Assembly (NCBI RefSeq): GCF_003026395.1
Contig: NZ_PYOO01000003.1
Coordinates: 186,001-250,000, forward strand
Direction: 5' to 3'
DNA length: 64,000 nt
Source of the DNA: Photobacterium iliopiscarium
Lineage (GTDB): Bacteria; Pseudomonadota; Gammaproteobacteria; Enterobacterales; Vibrionaceae
Shown: positions 11,621-21,237 of the stretch, piece after piece
How the letters are laid out: every line of letters begins with the position of its first letter
Position numbering within the stretch: the first letter of the stretch is position 1
Notes under the pieces: generated by a model
Told to the model about the DNA's origin: nothing
The model's input: only the letters and a program-made list of their open reading frames with translations
The model's database searches: none
Program-made: the position numbers and the translations under genes

Positions 11621-11959
11621 TTATTCAGCAGCTTGTGCATCACGACGTGCAGCAGACTCTTTAATTAATGTCTGTAATTCACCTTTTTGGAACATTTCCA
11701 AAATAATGTCACAGCCACCAATTAACTCACCATCAATCCATAATTGTGGGAATGTTGGCCATTGCGCATAAATAGGTAGTTCTGCACGAATATCTGGGTT
11801 TTGTAGAATATCTACAAACGCAAATTTTTCACCGCAGTTCATTAGCGCTTGTGATGCCTGTGATGAGAAGCCACAGCTTGGTAATTTTGGAGAGCCTTTC
11901 ATGTACAACAAAATAGCGTTATCTGCGATTTGTTGCTTAATTTTATCGATAGTTTCCAT
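11621..11959 (-). CDS. grxD: Monothiol glutaredoxin GrxD (Grx4)
   Basis: CGFS-type monothiol glutaredoxin that binds and transfers 2Fe-2S clusters with BolA partners. Conserved MKGSPKLPSCGFSSQA with the CGFS active site, then WPTFPQLWIDGELIGGCDI. The start is ATG 11959 (METIDKIKQQI), with AGGA four bases upstream; a longer frame from 11974 uses a non-ATG codon within the RBS region. 112 aa, normal for the family. Confidence 0.95.
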   Translation of the reverse strand: METIDKIKQQIADNAILLYMKGSPKLPSCGFSSQASQALMNCGEKFAFVDILQNPDIRAELPIYAQWPTFPQLWIDGELIGGCDIILEMFQKGELQTLIKESAARRDAQAAE

Positions 11960-12288
11960 AGCTTCCTCGTACAAATTTAATAATCATTTATTATAAACCC
12001 TACCATTCTACTTGGTTATCGTCACCAATAAAAATACTTTCAAATTATGTTTAGGTTCTCTTTTAAACAATAAAGCGTAATCTTAGTTATATCGATATCT
12101 ATTAAGTGGTTATTGACCTTACCAATAACGAGGTATAGGGTATTTTTTTAAGCTTAATGCTTTTAATAAACTAAAAACTTGCTAAAATAAAACGGTCAGA
12201 TTCAAATAATAAGTAGGCGCCAACGTCTACTAGAAGTAATGTCGTGGGCATAAGCCCAATAACTAAAATTAAAATGGAGAATTGAGCA

Positions 12289-12879
12289 ATGGCATTTGAA
12301 CTACCCGCTCTACCGTACGCAATCAACGCTCTTGAGCCACATATCTCTCAAGAAACGCTAGAATACCATTACGGTAAGCACCACAACACATACGTTGTTA
12401 AGCTAAACGGTCTTGTAGAAGGTACTGACCTTGCTGAAAAATCTCTTGAAGAAATCGTACAGACTTCTACTGGTGGTGTTTTCAACAATGCAGCTCAAGT
12501 ATGGAACCATACATTCTACTGGCATTGCCTAAGTCCAAATGGCGGCGGCGAGCCAACAGGCGAATTAGCAGATGCAATTGTTAAAGCATTTGGTTCTTTC
12601 GCAGAATTCAAAGCTAAATTTACAGATTCTGCAATCAACAACTTTGGTTCAGGCTGGACATGGCTTGTTAAAACTGAAGATGGCGCATTAGAAATCGTTA
12701 ATACTTCAAACGCAGGTTGCCCTATTGCAGAAGAAGGTCTGAAAATGACACCTCTTCTAACTGTAGATGTTTGGGAACATGCTTACTACATCGATTACCG
12801 TAATATGCGTCCAAGCTACATGGATGCATTCTGGGCATTGGTAAACTGGGATTTCGCTGCTAAAAACCTAGCCGCTTAA
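12289..12879 (+). CDS. sodB: Superoxide dismutase [Fe]
   Basis: Cytoplasmic Fe superoxide dismutase, 196 aa. Metal ligands lie in HYGKHHNTYV (His27), WNHTFYWHCL (His), and DVWEHAYYIDY (Asp and His). The GGGEPTG and FGSGWTWLV segments are Fe-type. The 5' region (about 12210-12288) includes a small GGGC-ATAA-GCCC hairpin and GGAG 9 nt before the ATG. Codon use is strongly biased, suggesting high expression. Confidence 0.96.
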   Translation: MAFELPALPYAINALEPHISQETLEYHYGKHHNTYVVKLNGLVEGTDLAEKSLEEIVQTSTGGVFNNAAQVWNHTFYWHCLSPNGGGEPTGELADAIVKAFGSFAEFKAKFTDSAINNFGSGWTWLVKTEDGALEIVNTSNAGCPIAEEGLKMTPLLTVDVWEHAYYIDYRNMRPSYMDAFWALVNWDFAAKNLAA

Positions 12880-12896
12880 TTTACAGTAGTAAAAAT

Positions 12897-12930
12897 ACTA
12901 AAAACCCGCTGATTTAAGCGGGTTTTTTTA
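12897..12930 (+). terminator. Bidirectional terminator sodB/asd
   Basis: Stem AACCCGCT / AGCGGGTT, 6-nt loop, A-rich left flank and T run on the right; placed between convergent sodB and asd. Confidence 0.82.
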
Positions 12931-12948
12931 TGACTCTAATCTTTAATA

Positions 12949-14067
12949 TTAAGCTTTAGCGGCTAACAAAATACGTAACGTACGTCGTAATGGCTCAGCA
13001 GCGCCCCAAAGTAACTGATCGCCAACGGTAAATGCATTAAGGTACTCATCACCCATTGCTAATTTACGCAATCGGCCCACAGGTACTGATAATGTCCCCG
13101 TTACTTTTGCAGGGCTTAATTCCTGAACGGTAATGTCGCGTTCATTAGGGATCACTTTTACCCAATCATTATGGGATGCAATAATCGCTTCCACTTCATC
13201 AAGCGGTACATTTTTCTTAAGCTTTAATGTTAATGCTTGGCTATGACAACGCATTGCGCCAATACGCACACACGTGCCATCAATTGGAATAGGGTTGTCT
13301 TGCAAACCTAAAATCTTATTGGTCTCAACTGACGCTTTCCACTCTTCTTTGCTTTGACCATTATCACGCTTAACATCAATCCATGGAATCAATGAACCGG
13401 CCAGTGGCGCGCCAAACTCTTGAGCAGGAAAATCTTTAGCACGTAATGTTTGCGCGACTTTACGATCAATATCTAAAATCGACGTTGCAGGGTTGGCTAA
13501 CTCACTAGCAACAGAATCATTAACCACACCCATTTGACGAATTAACTCGCGCATGTTCTTGGCACCAGCCCCCGATGCCGCTTGATAGGTTTGCGATGTC
13601 ATCCACTCAACCAATCCCGCTTTATATAAGCCACCCACAGCCATTAGCATTAAACTAACCGTACAATTACCGCCAACATACGTATTAATACCACTATGAA
13701 TACCTTGTTGGATCTGATCAAAGTTAACCGGATCAAGGGTGATAATTGCATCAGATTCCATACGTAACGTTGATGCCGCATCAATCCAATAGCCTTTCCA
13801 GCCCGCGTGACGTAATGCTGGATACACTTTCTCAGTATAACTACCACCCTGGCAGCTAATAATCACATCAAGACGCTTTAACGCTTCAATATCAAATGCA
13901 TCTTGTAATACACCGGCATCTTTTCCAAAATTAGGTGCAGTTAAACCTACTTGTGAGGTGGTAAAAAAGACCGGATCGATAACGGCAAAGTCACCCTCCT
14001 CGACCATACGCTGCATTAATACAGATCCCACCATGCCACGCCAACCAACCAATCCTACTGTCATCAT
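12949..14067 (-). CDS. asd: Aspartate-semialdehyde dehydrogenase
   Basis: NADPH-dependent reduction of aspartyl phosphate in the lysine/threonine/methionine and diaminopimelate pathway. Nucleotide-binding [18 protein letters not shown] at the N-terminus, catalytic Cys in [10 protein letters not shown], substrate-binding Arg/His in [15 protein letters not shown]. About 372 aa, in the E. coli-type Asd subfamily. ATG 14067 or 14064 are the plausible starts (GGGAG upstream); the frame's first codon at 14073 is TTG. It stands alone and convergent to sodB. Confidence 0.96.
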   Translation of the reverse strand: MMTVGLVGWRGMVGSVLMQRMVEEGDFAVIDPVFFTTSQVGLTAPNFGKDAGVLQDAFDIEALKRLDVIISCQGGSYTEKVYPALRHAGWKGYWIDAASTLRMESDAIITLDPVNFDQIQQGIHSGINTYVGGNCTVSLMLMAVGGLYKAGLVEWMTSQTYQAASGAGAKNMRELIRQMGVVNDSVASELANPATSILDIDRKVAQTLRAKDFPAQEFGAPLAGSLIPWIDVKRDNGQSKEEWKASVETNKILGLQDNPIPIDGTCVRIGAMRCHSQALTLKLKKNVPLDEVEAIIASHNDWVKVIPNERDITVQELSPAKVTGTLSVPVGRLRKLAMGDEYLNAFTVGDQLLWGAAEPLRRTLRILLAAKA

Positions 14068-14784
14068 TTGCAACTACACTCCCTGTTGTATTGAAATTAT
14101 GTTGAAGTTTATTTATCCATCTATAGAGATTTACAGGATTAAAAACAAGCATAATTTTCAATTATAAATAAAAAAATTCGCCTTTAACATAATCATATTT
14201 AACGGTTCAGTTGCCATTTGAATTTCTTATCAGTCACATTAGCTTTTATTATCACTAATAAAACCCGACAAGAAAAGAATAAAAAACAACCATTAACCAC
14301 CAAAAAACAGGAATTAATGTCTATTAAAAGAGCTTTTTTATAAATTATGCAACCAAACTAATAAAAAGCTAGCATTGTCATATCTTTGAAAAAAAAGTCT
14401 TTCCCTGATAATCTCCACCGCTGTGATTAAGTAGGTCAATAATCCATAACTATTATAGTTAATAGGTTTTTATACTTTATCTAACGCTTTTTATGCCATT
14501 TTTATAAATACATTATGACTTTATAATAAACATAAAACACAACGTAAGAACCAGCAATTAACACTAAAAGAACAACTAAAGTTAGTGTTTTACGAAAGAT
14601 TGGTACCAAAAAGACTTAGATCACATAAAGAAACATTATTTATCACGATGATAAATCAATTTGATAGAGTAGCGCCGATTCAAGCGCCGTCTTTTTCAAT
14701 CCGATTTAAAAACCAATGATAAATAGTATTGATTGGTTGGGTTGGACCCAATTTCAACAAACTCGATAAAACAAGGTTAGAAGT
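14068..14784. other. Long intergenic region between divergent asd and NhaC-family gene
   Basis: About 715 bp, very AT-rich, no convincing coding frame. It contains a 15-bp palindrome TAACTATTATAGTTA at 14447-14461 and an inverted repeat AACACTAA / TTAGTGTT (about 14560-14590), either of which could be an operator. It must hold the promoters of both flanking genes. I looked for a lysine riboswitch here and did not find its conserved core. Confidence 0.5.
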
Positions 14785-16236
14785 ATGGAAAAACAGACCA
14801 TTGTGAAATTACCCTCAGTAATGCAAGTCATTATTGCCCTCGGTATTTTCCTTGCCCTTGCATTCTCTTTTACCTCAAAATTGAATTTGCCAATCCAACT
14901 AGCATTATATATTGGCTGGTTTGTGATTATTGCATTAGGTATTAAACTTGGACACGATTACAAATCGTTAGAAAAAGCAGCGACTAAAGGCATTGCTAAC
15001 GGTTTAGGTGCAGTATTAATCTTATTAGCTGTAGGTTCATTAGTCGGTACTTGGATTGCTGGCGGTATTGTTCCCACCATCATCTATTACGGACTTGAAG
15101 CGATTCACCCTTCCATTTTCTTGCTAGCAACAATGATCATCTGTTCATTAACCGCATTAGCAACAGGCACATCTTGGGGCGCTGCGGGTACTGCGGGTAT
15201 TGCAATGATGGGTATTGGTCAAGGTTTGGGTATTCCCGCACCAATGACAGCGGGCGCCGTCCTCTCTGGCTGTTATTTTGGTGATAAAATGTCACCACTA
15301 TCAGATTCAGTGATCCTTGCCTCTTCAATGTCTAACGTTGAGATCATGGAACACATCAAAGGCATGTTACCTATTGCACTGATCAGCTATATCATCACAG
15401 GTATTCTATTTACAGCAGTCGGTTTCCACTATGCTGGTAGTGTTGATATGTCACAGGTTGATTCTGTAATTGCGGCAATGGATAAGCAATTTGTTATTTC
15501 GCCATTATCTTTTATTCCCGTCATTATCGTACTAGTGTTATTAGCGTTCCGTTTACCTTCTTTCCCTGTTATTTCATTTGGTTCACTACTCGGTATTGTA
15601 TGGGCCATTATGGTTCAGGGCATGGATCCTCTTAAAGCGATCAATGCAGCTTGGGCGCCATTCTCTATCAGTTCAGGGGTTGAGTTTATTGATGCCATCT
15701 TGAACCGTGGTGGTATGTCGTCAATGTTAGGGTCAGTTGCGGTCATTATCTTTGGTTTAGGTTTTGGTGGCTTACTGGATAAAGTCGGCGTACTACAAAC
15801 CATTGCCCGTTTATTTGAGCGTAGAGTCAACTCAGCAGGTAGCCTTGCTGTTTCTACTATTGCAACCGCTTTCTTGGGTAACGTCTTTGGTTCAGCAATG
15901 TACGTATCATTAATTCTAACACCAAAGATTTGTGCCAAGAACTATGACCGCTTAGGTTACCAACGTAAAAACTTGTCTCGTAATGCCGAGTTTGGTGGCA
16001 CGCTCACCTCCGGCATGGTGCCGTGGAGTGATAATGGTATCTATATGGCGAGTATTTTAGGTGTTGCTACCTTCTCTTACGCACCATTTATGTGGCTTAG
16101 CTTTGTCTGCATTATCGTCACCATTGTGACGTCTTACATGGGCTGGTTTGTGGATCGTTGTCCACCAGCAAGTGCAGAACAACTAGCAGAAGATGACGAA
16201 GATGAACTAATGACAGTAAAACGTTTAACGTCATAA
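14785..16236 (+). CDS. NhaC-family transporter
   Basis: Membrane protein of the NhaC antiporter family, 483 aa with about 11-12 helices. Family signatures: GTSWGAAGTAGIAMMGIGQGLG, FGDKMSPLSDSVILASSM, and near the end GTLTSGMVPWSDNGIYMASILGV. Members exchange Na+ for H+ or for organic substrates; the sequence does not show which. AAGG lies 7 nt before ATG 14785. Monocistronic with its own terminator. Confidence 0.86.
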   Translation: MEKQTIVKLPSVMQVIIALGIFLALAFSFTSKLNLPIQLALYIGWFVIIALGIKLGHDYKSLEKAATKGIANGLGAVLILLAVGSLVGTWIAGGIVPTIIYYGLEAIHPSIFLLATMIICSLTALATGTSWGAAGTAGIAMMGIGQGLGIPAPMTAGAVLSGCYFGDKMSPLSDSVILASSMSNVEIMEHIKGMLPIALISYIITGILFTAVGFHYAGSVDMSQVDSVIAAMDKQFVISPLSFIPVIIVLVLLAFRLPSFPVISFGSLLGIVWAIMVQGMDPLKAINAAWAPFSISSGVEFIDAILNRGGMSSMLGSVAVIIFGLGFGGLLDKVGVLQTIARLFERRVNSAGSLAVSTIATAFLGNVFGSAMYVSLILTPKICAKNYDRLGYQRKNLSRNAEFGGTLTSGMVPWSDNGIYMASILGVATFSYAPFMWLSFVCIIVTIVTSYMGWFVDRCPPASAEQLAEDDEDELMTVKRLTS

Positions 16237-16263
16237 ACTGTATTACACCATCTCGATTATATT

Positions 16264-16293
16264 AACGCACCTCTAAAGAGGTGCGTTTTTTTT
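16264..16293 (+). terminator. Terminator after the NhaC-family gene
   Basis: Stem AACGCACCTC / GAGGTGCGTT, loop TAAA, then a T run of eight or more. Confidence 0.88.
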
Positions 16294-16664
16294 ATTAAAA
16301 CAAAGATAAAAAACCGCACTTCCCCACCAACAAATCATCACACAACCAATTGATACCTAATAGGTATTTATTAAATAACTTGTATCTCTGACGTCTTATT
16401 TCCAATCACAACACGTCCTTTATTGACTCAACTATCAGCACCTTTATAGAGCCAGTTCACAAATATAAGATCCATATTTCATCAAACTTACTTTTCAATC
16501 CAACACCTTGACCCCTGTCAATATTCCAAATTCATTTTTAATGAAAATACCGCTATTACCGAATAAACCACTACTTACAAGATTTAAAAACATAACCATA
16601 AAAATAATTATCGGTGTGTGTTGGGTAAACCATTTTTTATTTTACGTTTTATAAGGATATATCG
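16294..16664. other. Intergenic region upstream of the yjiH-like gene
   Basis: About 370 bp, AT-rich, no ORF worth calling. It presumably holds the promoter of the yjiH-yjiG-peptidase unit. AAGGA lies 7 nt before ATG 16665. Confidence 0.5.
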
Positions 16665-17396
16665 ATGAATAATAATGCAATAGAAGGTCGTAAAGTTACT
16701 ATTGGCAGCTACCTTGCCCTCATTTTTGCCGTCATTTTCTTTTCAGGCGCACTGCAATCGAATCAATGGTATGGCGTCTTTGACTTCACAACCTTAAATG
16801 GCTCATTTGGTAATGTGGTTTATTCAGTTAACGATACTGCAGAAGGTGTAGAAGCGGCATCAACTTCATTCCGAGGCAAAGGCGGTAACGGTGCCCGTGA
16901 TGGCTTTATTTTTGCGCTAACATTAATTCCAACAGTAATGTTTGCTTTAGGCATGATCAATGTGCTTGAACATTACGGTGCGCTCGATGCTGCGCGTAAA
17001 TTATTAACACCACTACTTCGTCCATTAATGGGTATTCCAGGTAACTCAGGTTTGGCATTAATTGCTTCATTACAAAGTACTGATGCAGGTGCTGCAATGA
17101 CCCGTCAGTTACAGGATGAAGGTCATCTAACCAAACGAGAAACTGACATATTTACCATGTTCCAGTTCTCAGCAGGCGCTGCGATTGTTAACTTTTTCTC
17201 ATCAGGTGCGGTGTTATTTACCTTAACCACAGCATCAGGTGAACCCGCAGTTACCTCTTCTATCGGTCTTGCAGTTGCGATTATGTTTATCTTTAAATTC
17301 GTCGGCGCAAATATTTTCCGGGTGTATTTAAACATCACCGAAGGCAAAGACAACAAAGACACTAAACCAACGACTGTTGCTCAGGAAAACGCATAA
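16665..17396 (+). CDS. yjiH: YjiH-family membrane protein (nucleoside recognition/Gate domain)
   Basis: Integral membrane protein, 243 aa, with the nucleoside recognition (Gate) domain shared with spore maturation proteins. Hydrophobic helices at about 15-32 and 83-102, plus C-terminal helices around residues 165-225. It resembles E. coli YjiH. It overlaps the next gene by one base (TAATG). In E. coli the yjiGH pair neighbours iadA (isoaspartyl dipeptidase); here the pair is followed by an M20 peptidase, so I infer a transport function for the peptidase's substrate or product. Confidence 0.78.
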   Translation: MNNNAIEGRKVTIGSYLALIFAVIFFSGALQSNQWYGVFDFTTLNGSFGNVVYSVNDTAEGVEAASTSFRGKGGNGARDGFIFALTLIPTVMFALGMINVLEHYGALDAARKLLTPLLRPLMGIPGNSGLALIASLQSTDAGAAMTRQLQDEGHLTKRETDIFTMFQFSAGAAIVNFFSSGAVLFTLTTASGEPAVTSSIGLAVAIMFIFKFVGANIFRVYLNITEGKDNKDTKPTTVAQENA

Positions 17397-17857
17397 TGAC
17401 TATTACAAAAAAACCAATGATTACTGATATTTTTGTTGAAGGCGCGAAAAAAGGTTGGGTAATTGCTACCACCTCCACAGTACCTAACGTATTAATGGCG
17501 TTTGTGATCATCAAAGCATTACAAATCACCGGTGCATTGGAATTAATGGGGACATTATTCTCACCTATTATGGCTATTTTTGGTCTGCCTGGTGAAGCTG
17601 CTGCGGTACTGATTGGCGCATGGATGTCAATGGGCGGCGCGGTAGGTGTGGTTATTACCTTATTTGACCAAGGTATTTTAAATGGTGAACACATTGCCAT
17701 TCTTGCTCCTGCGATTTATCTAATGGGCTCACAGGTACAATACATGGGCCGTATTATGGGGCCAATTCGTACTGAAGGTCGCTACATTCCAATCATGATT
17801 GCTATTTCAGTTCTGAATGCCTTTGCAGCCATGTTTGTGATGAACGTATTAGTGTAA
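17396..17857 (+). CDS. yjiG: YjiG-family membrane protein
   Basis: 153-aa membrane protein with about four helices, resembling E. coli YjiG (second half of a split Gate-domain transporter). Motifs GWVIATTSTVPNVLMAFVI and YLMGSQVQYMGRIMGPIRTEG. Coupled to yjiH by a one-base overlap; the two products probably act as a heteromeric complex in the inner membrane. Confidence 0.78.
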   Translation: MTITKKPMITDIFVEGAKKGWVIATTSTVPNVLMAFVIIKALQITGALELMGTLFSPIMAIFGLPGEAAAVLIGAWMSMGGAVGVVITLFDQGILNGEHIAILAPAIYLMGSQVQYMGRIMGPIRTEGRYIPIMIAISVLNAFAAMFVMNVLV

Positions 17858-17943
17858 TGACGTAACACACTGGAGCGGTCTTCGTTCCAGTGTGGTCCTC
17901 TCTTTGATTACCGATAAGCCACCAATGGCTTGGAGCCTTTACT

Positions 17944-19068
17944 ATGTCTTTTTCTCTCAATAATTATCTTGAAGAACTACGCCCTCTTATTAATCTTGAT
18001 TGCGGTACATTAACGGTTGATGGTATCGATGTTGTTGCAACCACTATGGCGCAGAAATACCTTGATTTAGGTTGGAATGTTAAACGTATTGATTGTGGTA
18101 TTGCAGGCACTGGTCTTGAAGTGCGTAACAAGCCACAAGCAGATCATATTGATGTAATGCTAATTGGTCACATGGATACAGTCTTCCCTGTTGGCACTGC
18201 TGCTGCTCGTCCGATGACCCATGATAATGAGCGCGCTTATGGTCCTGGCGTATCTGACATGAAATCAGGCTTATTAAGTGTGGTTTATGCTTTGCGTGAT
18301 CTTGATCCTACCGCGCTCGATGCTTTATCCATTTGTGTATGTATGAATCCAGATGAAGAAATCGGTTCGCTGCATTCAGAAACATGGCTAAAAAGCGTTG
18401 CCGTTAACGCTAAACATGTTTTAGTTGCAGAAGCTGCGCGTGCCGATGGCTCATTAGTTAAAGCACGTAAAGGCATGGCACGTTACCGTTTAAGTTTCCA
18501 CGGTAAAGCAGCGCATGCAGGTAATGAGCCTCAAAATGGTCGCAGTGCGATCACAGAAATGGCACATTGGATTTTAGCAATTAATGCTCTGACTGATTTT
18601 GACTCTGGCACCACATTAAATGCAGGGGTTGTCAGTGGTGGTACTGGCGCGAACATTGTGCCAGATTTCGCAGAAGTGGTGGTTGATGTTCGTTTCTGGG
18701 ATAACGATGAGTATGCGGCGGTTGATGCTCAAATTCGTACACTAACAGAAACACCGTTTGTTGATGGTGTAACGATTACCGTTGAGCGAGAAGCACATAA
18801 GCCGTCTATGGTACCAAGCCCACAAACTGAAGTATTAATGGCACAAGTTGAAGCCGTTGGTAAAGAGTTAGGGATTGATATTACATGGCAAGCGGTCGGT
18901 GGCGGTTCTGATGCAAACCTAACCGCAGTATTAGGTATTCCAACCTTAGATGGTTTAGGGCCAATTGGTGCGGGTTTCCACAGTGCTGATGAATGGCTAG
19001 ATTTAGCGTCGATTGAACCACGCATTCGTTTGTTACAACAAGTGCTAGTGAAAATTTCTCAGCAATAA
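17944..19068 (+). CDS. M20-family metallopeptidase (carboxypeptidase G2-like)
   Basis: Cytosolic zinc-dependent exopeptidase, 374 aa, with no signal peptide. Metal and catalytic residues in LIGHMDTVFP, GPGVSDMKSG, NPDEEIGS and FHSADEWLDL. The dimerisation domain (about 180-290) shows the GKAAHAGNEPQNGRSA motif. Closest in type to glutamate carboxypeptidase/CPG2 enzymes, which release C-terminal glutamate or split acyl-amino acids. It sits 86 nt after yjiG and probably shares its transcript. Confidence 0.85.
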   Translation: MSFSLNNYLEELRPLINLDCGTLTVDGIDVVATTMAQKYLDLGWNVKRIDCGIAGTGLEVRNKPQADHIDVMLIGHMDTVFPVGTAAARPMTHDNERAYGPGVSDMKSGLLSVVYALRDLDPTALDALSICVCMNPDEEIGSLHSETWLKSVAVNAKHVLVAEAARADGSLVKARKGMARYRLSFHGKAAHAGNEPQNGRSAITEMAHWILAINALTDFDSGTTLNAGVVSGGTGANIVPDFAEVVVDVRFWDNDEYAAVDAQIRTLTETPFVDGVTITVEREAHKPSMVPSPQTEVLMAQVEAVGKELGIDITWQAVGGGSDANLTAVLGIPTLDGLGPIGAGFHSADEWLDLASIEPRIRLLQQVLVKISQQ

Positions 19069-19084
19069 CCGATTAAAAAGCATT

Positions 19085-19114
19085 AAAAAAGGCTGCATTT
19101 CTGCAGCCTTTTTT
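19085..19114 (+). terminator. Terminator after the M20 peptidase
   Basis: Stem AAGGCTGCA / TGCAGCCTT with loop TTTC, flanked by A and T runs. Confidence 0.88.
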
Positions 19115-19209
19115 CCTTTTAAGTAATACATAATGGCATTACCAAAGGAAGGACAATCGTTTCAGTTGTTAGGTTAAATCAATATCTGTTTAACAAAATC
19201 AATATGGAT

Positions 19210-19596
19210 TTAACTCGTTTTTGCGATAATATCGGCTTTCGCGGCTGTCATTTGGACACTACGTAAATTGTCTAACTTAAAGTGTATAGCCCGAAATGGA
19301 TGACGCCAAAAATAATGCGGATAACTCCAGCGTAAAATATGGATCATCTGAAGACGCTTCGCAGATTGATAGCAATGCCCAATACAATGCACACAACTTG
19401 GTTTCTCTTCACCAAGACGACAACCTGTTACTCTCTCTTCAACATACTCGATAAGACTTTCACATTCAGAGCACATTACGGCTCCACGGTGCAACGTTTT
19501 ACAATATAGGCGAATCATCGCTTTCACTGTATTCAGTTCACGCTGCGAACGAACTGAATGATTGTTAATAACTATCATAGTTGCGCCATTATCCAT
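19210..19596 (-). CDS. ygbA: YgbA-like nitrous oxide-stimulated promoter family protein
   Basis: 128-aa cysteine-rich protein of the YgbA family, whose E. coli member is induced by nitric oxide through NsrR and is linked to recovery from nitrosative stress. Visible Cys pairs CSEC, CVHC and GHCYQSAKR, followed by WSYPHYFWRHPFRAIH, match the family. The metal ligands have not been shown. GAGAGGGAGG lies just upstream of ATG 19596; ATG 19578 is an alternative start. No clear NsrR site seen. Confidence 0.85.
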   Translation of the reverse strand: MDNGATMIVINNHSVRSQRELNTVKAMIRLYCKTLHRGAVMCSECESLIEYVEERVTGCRLGEEKPSCVHCIGHCYQSAKRLQMIHILRWSYPHYFWRHPFRAIHFKLDNLRSVQMTAAKADIIAKTS

Positions 19597-19704
19597 CCCT
19601 CCCTCTCACTGCCAATGACAAAGATCAAATTTAATCTAAAATCAGAACCTAATGAGCGAAAATCAGAATAACAATCATGCCGCTGGTGGTTTATTACACT
19701 TTAA

Positions 19705-19735
19705 TACATTGTTCGAATAAATTTAGAACAATGTA
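19705..19735. repeat. Inverted repeat between ygbA and yejK
   Basis: Perfect 10-bp arms TACATTGTTC / GAACAATGTA separated by 11 AT-rich nt. No T run follows, so a terminator is unlikely. It lies about 110 nt upstream of the ygbA start, so an operator for that gene is possible but unproven. Confidence 0.5.
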
Positions 19736-19874
19736 CAAATATAAAAAGATACTATCAATGTTCAATCTCGGCGCTTTAAATAGCAAAAAACCACTGTGAT
19801 ATATGCAAATATTAGTGAGTGCATACTTCACAATGGCTTTATTTATGACTAACAACGCGGCATAACAACCGTTA

Positions 19875-20888
19875 TTAATTATCGCTATTTAAACGACGTA
19901 ATAACTGATCTTTTAAATTAGGCGGCGTGCCTTTGATGGTTAAAGTATCGGTTTCGGCATCATAGAAAATACGCTCACCTAATAACATACTGTCAAAGTT
20001 AAGTGTCATACCACCGCCTGAACCCACAAACTTGGTCAATTTACGCATTGCAGTACGATCGGCAGGAAAACTTTCTTCTAACTCATAACCTTGCTTAGAG
20101 GCAAAATCATAGAAGTTAGTGCCGTTATCAGCAGCAGGTAATTCACTTGATAATTCTTTAACTGTCACTTCATCACCGGCTTGCAACTGACCATTACAAT
20201 AATCATAGACTTGCTTTCGGTATTGTTGTTTTTCTTCTTTATCTAAGCGTGAATCCGCACAAAAATCTTCTACGGCTTGCATCAATACTTGATTTTGAAC
20301 TTTTACGTCTAAGCCAATTTCTGCCTGCATAAAGTCGAGAAAGAAATCAGCAATCTTGCGGCCAACGCGTCCCTTAATAAAGGTTAAGTAACGCGTTGAT
20401 TCAGGATTAGTTTCCCATGATGACAAATCAATTCGAGCAACAATATCCATCTTATTAATATCAAGATAATCAGTCGCACTGATGCCTAATTGATCGGTCA
20501 CTTTCATGCTATGACACGTCGGTAACATGCCAATAAACAAATAATCAGTTGCCAATGACTGATATTCAGCCATGACTAACGTACCCGCTTCAGCAAACGG
20601 ATATTTAACTAATTCAGCCTGTAAACGTTGCACTGCTTGATTAGAAAATGTTAGAAAATCTAACTCGCCTTGACGAAATTGTTTCAACCAATGGGCAAAC
20701 TCACTATCAGCAGCAAAATGAGCAAAGCCTTTTGTGCCTTTACTGCTATAAATTCGATGCAATTCAGCAACAAGATCTTCAGTCGCAGAATCATTATCAA
20801 GCGTTTGATTTCTAAGATGAATTTCTAGCTCATCTTGGCCGTTTTTTACTAATTGATGTAGAATGACGTTCGAAAGTGTAAGACTCAT
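19875..20888 (-). CDS. yejK: Nucleoid-associated protein YejK (NdpA)
   Basis: Cytosolic nucleoid-associated protein of unknown exact role, 337 aa. Family hallmarks: SLTLSNVILHQLVKNGQDELEIHLR at the start, DYLDINKMDIVARIDLSSW in the middle, KGTPPNLKDQLLRRL at the end. Divergent from yejL-yejM, the conserved arrangement in gammaproteobacteria. The 76 bp between yejK and yejL hold both promoters. Confidence 0.94.
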   Translation of the reverse strand: MSLTLSNVILHQLVKNGQDELEIHLRNQTLDNDSATEDLVAELHRIYSSKGTKGFAHFAADSEFAHWLKQFRQGELDFLTFSNQAVQRLQAELVKYPFAEAGTLVMAEYQSLATDYLFIGMLPTCHSMKVTDQLGISATDYLDINKMDIVARIDLSSWETNPESTRYLTFIKGRVGRKIADFFLDFMQAEIGLDVKVQNQVLMQAVEDFCADSRLDKEEKQQYRKQVYDYCNGQLQAGDEVTVKELSSELPAADNGTNFYDFASKQGYELEESFPADRTAMRKLTKFVGSGGGMTLNFDSMLLGERIFYDAETDTLTIKGTPPNLKDQLLRRLNSDN

Positions 20889-20964
20889 AATGGAAAAGGT
20901 TTTCAGGAAAACTGAACTCTAGGTTATCATAAGTCGTTATCCTAAACATTAAACAAGATTTCCT

Positions 20965-21183
20965 ATGCCAATTACTTCAAAATACAGCACTAAAAAAGTT
21001 GAACAAATCATTGATGACGTGTTCGATGTTCTAGACAAACATAAAACATCACCAGAATTAGCCTTAATGGTTGTCGGTGATATTGCTACTAATATTATCA
21101 ATGCTAATGTACCTGTTGCACAACGTGAAGTTCTTGCACAAAAATTTGCAAAAGCACTACAGGCCTCAATTAAAAAAGATTAA
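20965..21183 (+). CDS. yejL: YejL family protein (DUF1414)
   Basis: Small helical protein of 72 aa, DUF1414. Beginning MPITSKYSTKKVEQIIDDVFDVL, it matches YejL of E. coli. Function unknown. Directly upstream of yejM and likely co-transcribed. Confidence 0.92.
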   Translation: MPITSKYSTKKVEQIIDDVFDVLDKHKTSPELALMVVGDIATNIINANVPVAQREVLAQKFAKALQASIKKD

Positions 21184-21237
21184 GTTTAGCTTTAAACAGT
21201 TAAACATAGCATTGAAGACTGAGAAGAATTGACATTT

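Noticed and set aside
14068-14784. Possible lysine riboswitch in the long gap between asd and the NhaC-family gene
   Set aside because: Only a fragment resembling GATAGAG-AGCGC is present (near 14663); the other conserved junction elements and a following terminator hairpin are missing.
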